64,000 bases of DNA from contig NC_081413.1 of the NCBI RefSeq assembly GCF_030272615.1, positions 159,958,849 through 160,022,848 of the forward strand, read 5' to 3'. A model generated the notes under the pieces. The model worked only from the letters and a program-made list of their open reading frames with translations. It had not been told where the DNA came from and searched no databases. The DNA comes from Cryptomeria japonica (taxonomy: Eukaryota; Streptophyta; Pinopsida; Cupressales; Cupressaceae). Position numbers and translations under genes: made by a program. This document shows positions 58,482 through 64,000 of the stretch, one piece after another (positions within the stretch are counted from its first letter, which is position 1; each line of letters opens with the position of its first letter).

Positions 58482-61400
58482 TCAGTGAGTAGAAGATAGG
58501 GGTAGGACCCCTAACTTGCTTCTGAGATACTCAAAAGTGTCCGTTGGTAGTGGCTTGGTGAAGATATCTGCTATTTGTTCCTTTGTGTTAACATACTCCA
58601 ACACCACTTTCTTCTCTTGAACTTCTTCTCTAAGATAATGATATTTGATAGAGATGTGCTTTGTCTTAGAGTGCATTACAGGATTCTTTGAAATGTTAAT
58701 GGCACTAGTATTATCATAGAATATAGTTACTGGCTCAATAACTTTCTCATTTATGCCTTCCAACAGTTGTTTGATCCATGCTATATTGGTACAATTCAAT
58801 GTAGTTGTTGACTGTGAAACACATCCTTATTTCTTGCTAAGCCAACTTACTAGTCTTTCTCCTAAAAAGAAAGCTCCTCCACTTGTGCTTTTCCTGTCAT
58901 CAATGTTGCCTGCCCAATCAGCATCAGTATAAACTATTAAATCAAAATCATTTCCTTTCTGATATACTAAGCCATAATCCTCAGTGCCTTTCAAGTATCT
59001 GAAAATTCTCTTGATTTCTATCATATGTGTTTCCTTAGGATCTGCAGAAAATCTTGCAACTATACCTACTGCATGTGCTATATCTGGCCTACTGTGAACA
59101 ACATATTGCAACTTTCCAATCATAGATCGGTAAAGTGTCTCATCAATAGATGTAAATTCATCATTCTTTGATAGTTTACAGTTGGTAGTCATAGGAGTAC
59201 TTACTGGTTTTGAATCCTCCATTCCAAATTTCTTCAAGATTTCCTTTATGTACTTGGATTGAGTAATGAACATCTCATCTTTCATTCGCAATATCTGTAG
59301 ACCAATAAAATACTTTATCTCACCAATTAATGAAATCTCAAATTCTGTTCTCATTTCATTTCCAAAATTTTTGGATAAGGAGTCATTACCACAAAAGATA
59401 ATATCATCAACAAATATGGTTGAGATTAGTATTCGTTTGTCTTCATCATTCTTCATGTACATATTACTGTTTTCACTAGTTCTTATAAAACCAATCTTGA
59501 TTAAATAAGAATGCAATCTCTCATACCATGCTCTAGGTGCTTGCTTTAGACCATATAAAGCTTTGTTCAGCTTACATACCTGATCTTTATTCTCTCCAAC
59601 AAATACTTCAGGTTGTTCAATAAAAACTTCTTCTTCTAATATACCATTCAGAAATGCAGATTTGACATCCATTTGATATACTTTGAAATTCTTGTAAGCA
59701 ACATATGCCAACAATGTTCTTACTCCTTCAAGTCTTGCCACAGGTGCAAAAGTCTCACCATAATCAATTCCTTCTTATTGAGCATATCCTTTGCAAACTA
59801 GTCTTGCTTTATTTCGAATGACCTCACCTTTTTCATTCAGCTTGTTTCTGAAAATCCACTTTGTACCGATTACATGTTTGTCCTTCGGTCTTGGGACTAG
59901 TGTCCATGTGTCATTCTTCTTGATTTGATCAATCTCTTCTATCATAGCATTTATCCAATATTCACTATTAAATGCCTCTTTCACTATCCTCAGTTCAAAT
60001 TCAGATATCAGACATGTGTTCTATCTTAGTTTGTTCCTTGTCATCACTGGATCAATCTTATCTCCTATAATCTGACTTGATGCATGATTCCTTCTAACAT
60101 ACTTGGCTAATATAGGCTTAGTAGATTTTGTATGATCTTCTTCATCACTTGATAACTGAATATTCTCTTCATTTCCTTCAATAGTTTTCTCGGTAAGACT
60201 TGTCAGTTGAACATAGACAAATTCATCATAATCTTCTGGTTCCTTGGAATTTCCTTCATCATTTCTTTCTGCAAATTCATCAATTTTCACATTCGCACTT
60301 TCTACTATTTTGTTAGATGATTTTATCAGACATTTAAATGCTTTGCTTCTAGAAGAATAACCTAGAAATGTTCCTTCTTCACTTTTCTGATCAAACTTTC
60401 CATTTCTATCATCTTTGTGAACATAGCATCTACTTCCAAAGATTTTAAAATAACTTACATTAGGTTTCTTGTCATACCAAATTTCATATGGTGTTTTCAA
60501 AGTTCCTTTCTTTAGTTGTACTCGATTTGGGGTGTAAACTATTGTGCTTATTGCTTCTCTCCAAAATTTTTGTGGTACTTTCTTTTCAATCATCAAGGTT
60601 CTGGCACAATCCACAATAGATCTGTTTCTCAGTGCAGAGACTTGTCTTTTTATACCATGATCATTGCAGAATAAGTTGAACTCATCAGAGGTGAACTCTC
60701 CTCCTCTATTAGATCTAAGACATTTCAGTTGTCTTCCTGTTTCATTTTCAACTCTTGCCTTGTACCATTCAAACATTTGACAAGCTTCTGATTTTTCTTT
60801 TAAAAACATAACTGACATCATCCTTGAATAATCATCTACAAATAATATGAAATACTTATCACCATAATAACTTTGAACTTTCATAGGACCACAAAGATCG
60901 GTATGCACAAGATCTAAAATTCCCTTAGAAGTGTAGGACTTACTTGTAAAGCATGATCTTGTCATCTTACCCATCTGGCATCCTCGACACATAGCATTCT
61001 CAGGTTTCTCAAGACTCGGTAGACCTCTTACTTGATGCTTCTTACTTATTTTGATCAGATTATCAAAATTTACATGACAAAACCTTTTATGCCATAACCA
61101 AGTATCATCTATCTTTGCATATAGACACTTATTCTGAGTTGAGCCAAGGTGAAATGTGTTACCTTTTGTTTGTGTCCCGGTAGCTGCTAACTTTCCATGC
61201 TTGTCATGAACTTTGAGAATTCCTTTCTGAAACTCTATTCGGTATCCTGTATTATTTAGTTGTGCTACACTCAACAAATTGTATTTCAAACCTTCAACCC
61301 AATAAACATCATTACATTTAGCATTGTCAAGAAGTGTTATAGATCCTTTACCTCTTACTGGACATGGTGCATTATTACCAAATCTTACATAACCTCCATC

Positions 61401-62612
61401 ATAATCTTCTAATATAACAAACTTGTGTTTATCACCTATCATGTGATGTGACCATCCACTATCTATGATCCAAGAATCATTTTTACTTATGTGAGATACT
61501 AGGGCTTTTTCTTCATACCTTTCTTCCTCTGATCCATCTTTGATAGCCACATAAACAACTTCCACTGTATCAGTTTCATCAGATTTATCATCATTAGATT
61601 CCTCATCAGCTATTAGGCATGTCTTTTTATCTCTTCTTCTGAAATCTTGGTGTCCTTTGTAATGATTATCTTTCTATCTGTCATCTCGGTAATCTCTCTT
61701 TTCACTAGATTCTCTATCAGGATAGTTAGAAGCCATATGTCCTATCTTATCACAATTGAAACATTTCAAAGGTAGTTTTCCTTTATACTTACCTTTGCTT
61801 CTCGGTAACCTTCTGGCTAATAGTGCTTCAAACTCTTCTTGTTTCTTGATTTCCTCATATAGTTTGTGCACTTTTTCCATGTTCTTGCGAAATCTTTCAC
61901 TTGCTCCACTATGATCCCCTTCAGTGTACTTACTCATTCTATCATTTTAATCATCAGATTCACCAATATGAAAAGAACTGAAAGTAGATTCTACTTTATT
62001 TACCAAAGACCCACTATTATCAAAATTACTTAACTCAAATGCATGTAGCTTACCGATAGTAGCATCTAAAGAAACTGGCATATTGGGTAGCGACCTCAAT
62101 TCATTGATTGCAAAGACTTGGATTGCATAAGCTGGTAGAAGGGTTCTACACAACTTACTTGTTATATCCTTTTCTTCAATAGTTCCACCTACTCCTTTGA
62201 TTTGATTGACAATCTCCTTTAACCTTGTACTGTATTGGGTTATGTTCTCACCTTCATTCATCCTCATAGATTCAATTTGTCCTCTTAGACTGTCCACTTT
62301 TTCTCTTTGAACATGTTCATCACCACCATACATAGATATGAGCTTGTCCCACATTGCCTTGGCATCATTGCAGCCTTCTAGATCATTAAACTCTGAGTCG
62401 GTCAATGCAGATGTTATTTCAATCATTGCTTGAATATGTTCTTTCTTTGCCTTTATCTCTTCCATTGTCAATGGATAGGTGCTCAGTGTAATGAAATCAT
62501 TCTCCAGATAATATACAACATATTCTCCAACTCTTGATAGGTGCAGCTTCATCCTTTTCTTCCATGTAGAGAAACTATACTTGTTTAGCTTCGGTGCATC
62601 CCTCTTATACAT
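58482..62612 (-). pseudogene. Copia H gag-pol polyprotein, one frame, nonsense codons and in-frame deletions
   Basis: All parts share one frame from ATG 62612 to TAG 58482, with stops at 61947, 61674, 60021, 59775 and 58827. Gag (62612-61680) has LNKYSFSTWKKRMKLHL, MWDKLISMYGG and a knuckle CFNCDKIGHMASNY whose last Cys is Tyr. The protease has WIIDSGWSHHM (about 61470), with Cys after DSG changed to Trp. The GAG-pre-integrase (LWHKRFCHVNF...CRGCQMGK) is followed by integrase with HTDLCGP and FVDDYSRM. About 12 residues that should carry the catalytic Glu (QNGVxERK) are deleted (GIKRQVSALRNRSIVD, near 60630). RT has FAPVARLEG with a stop just before and FVDDIIFCG (about 59400). RNase H has VYTDADW and YDNTSAI, but lacks about 7-10 residues around TEAEYVA. 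No frameshift was seen. Confidence 0.9.
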
Positions 62613-62662
62613 CTTTGGATCTTTTCATCACGTACCTTTAAACTTTTCTTCCAGAGTCCAAA

Positions 62663-62674
62663 GCTCTAATACCA
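62663..62674 (-). other. Copia H primer-binding site
   Basis: The minus strand reads TGGTATTAGAGC, two bases (AT) after the LTR end TATCA. This is initiator tRNA-Met type with one change, the same variant as in LARD-2. Confidence 0.8.
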
Positions 62675-62676
62675 AT

Positions 62677-64000
62677 TGATAGTTTTGATACTAATTATTA
62701 AGTACAGATGCCAAGCTAACAAGATGAGAGGGGGGGTGAATCATACAAACTTAAACTTCCATGAAATCAACAGATTCAACCTTGGTAGCTTTAATAGATA
62801 TATGTAACCAAAACTATAAAACATGTAAACTCATAAACAGATAACATCACAACACATTCAACACCAGATTTAACGTGGAAACCCAAATAGGGAAAAACCA
62901 CTATGGGATTTCAGACCCACTAAGAAATATACTCTTCTAGAGTATGCTCGATTAAAAGAAAATCCTGTTAAAAATTACAAACACATTGCTAGATGTGACC
63001 TAGCTAAGGGATTTCCCTTAGATCTGTTAGGATCTTCATTTTGTTAGAAGTGACCTTGTCAAAGGGTTTCAAACACTCAATCAGAATGTCACCTTGCTAG
63101 AGGATTTACAAATAAGACTGTTAATTCTACCCGGTTAAGAGATTTTCTGTCACTTACAAATAAACAACAATAATGAGTATGTCTACAACTTTGCATCTAA
63201 AATGCTAAAGCAAATTCTTATTTGTTCAATACAATCTAGTCATAGGACTTATCTTGTCCCTCTGCTGGGCTCCTTACTCTATTATTCAAACAGGTCTTCA
63301 AGCTTCTATGCTTGGCAATCACTATGTAGCATCCTTGTGCTTACATTTACCTGCATGCATTGTTTATCAACAGTTCCTTATTTATAAACAATTTGCTAAC
63401 CGCTTAATCTCCTTGATCACATTTCCCATGATCAATCTTAGCCATCAGATCTCCAGATTTGACCAGGTTCAATGTATCCTTTGATCTAAAAATGTTTTAC
63501 CTCACCTTGGAACTTGCATACATTTCTTGGAACTTGTGCTAGGGTATTGCGGTTCAATCTGAGCTATAGATCTTCCTGCCGATCTTCCATTGCCATAGAT
63601 TCTTAACAAACTTCATACACGTATCAATCATTTAATCATATCCAGCTCATCATCTTCCTTCATTAAATAATGCATATATTCATCCAATGCATTCTGTTAT
63701 TACTCGGTTGTAACTCGGTAAATACTAAACTTCACTCGGTAGACATTCCGACTTCATTAACCAATAGCGATAACCTTAGGGTTTACTGACTAGGTTGCTT
63801 AGGGTTTACCGACTAGGTTCTTTGCTCGGTAACATAGTATAGTATTAACCTTACAAACAATAACATATGTAGGATATCAAAACAATCTAAACATCATGAT
63901 CTCATCATTGTCTAACTTGGTAATCATTGCCCATTGAATAACTTATTCCTCCCCTTATTCATCACATTCTTTTTGTGTCTTTTACCAACATCTTAATTCT
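62677..64000 (-). repeat. Copia H 5' LTR (truncated by window end)
   Basis: It starts TGATAGTTTTGATAC and aligns with the left LTR up to its position near 57995, so about 130-160 bp lie outside the window. A 27-bp duplication of TTAGGGTTTACCGACTAGGTT (63776-63820) is present here and not in the left copy. Confidence 0.88.

Larger units (their letters stand above)
56664..64000 (-). mobile_element. Copia H, near-complete gag-pol element
   Basis: This minus-strand element has a left (3') LTR at 56664-58149, an internal region 58150-62676 and a right (5') LTR from 62677 to the window end. The PBS and polypurine tract are in place. Gag and pol lie in one reading frame. LTRs differ at about 1 base in 20 over the first 300 bp, so it is one of the younger insertions. 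The five bases before the left LTR are TTTCT; the right flank is outside the window. Confidence 0.9.

Overview
This is a stretch of a large, repeat-rich plant nuclear genome, AT-rich throughout. Nearly all of it is nested LTR retrotransposons in various states of decay, and there is one intact protein-coding host gene. The spliced, YUCCA-type flavin monooxygenase gene shows that the host is a land plant. The density of nested, mutated Ty1/copia and Ty3/gypsy elements suggests a big genome, perhaps a gymnosperm, but nothing here fixes the species.

Layout. (1) 1-23981: a non-autonomous minus-strand gypsy-like element. Its LTRs are at 1-1269 (cut by the window edge) and 22549-23981. It has been invaded twice: by a 10.3-kb plus-strand element with 3.9-kb LTRs (LARD-1, 3448-13763, target duplication TCTAT) and by a 4.2-kb gag-only copia-type element (14846-19047, target duplication AACAT). 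(2) 23982-29400: upstream region, promoter candidates and the four-exon YUCCA-like gene (coding exons 25659-29192, plus strand, 393 codons, no disruption seen). (3) 29401-34471: old intergenic DNA with a CA microsatellite and no gene I can support. (4) 34472-56663: a collapsed nest. It holds copia D (plus; LTR, gag, protease, integrase), copia E (minus; LTR, RNase H, RT fragment), LARD-2 (plus; gag-like ORF followed by an unrecognised reading frame of about 1,050 codons), copia F (minus, inside the 3' LTR of LARD-2) and the start of gypsy G (minus; PBS and gag). (5) 56664-64000: copia H (minus), a gag-pol element with both LTRs, the right one running off the window. It has a single reading frame broken only by nonsense codons and small in-frame deletions.

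How the parts relate. Three elements (the outer gypsy, LARD-1 and the 4.2-kb element) and LARD-2 have no recognisable polymerase of their own, so they would have needed trans-acting enzymes. LARD-2 and the 4.2-kb element share a coiled-coil plus multi-zinc-knuckle gag. LARD-1 and gypsy G share a PBS and a series of PBS-like repeats behind it. Decay is mainly by G-to-A and C-to-T type changes (nonsense codons, lost zinc-knuckle cysteines, TG to TA at LTR ends). All three integrase cores in the window have lost a catalytic residue.

The best candidates for something undescribed are the long LARD-2 reading frame and the acidic LARD-1 reading frame. No homologue search was possible here. Splice sites and element ends were read by eye, and comparisons are partial.
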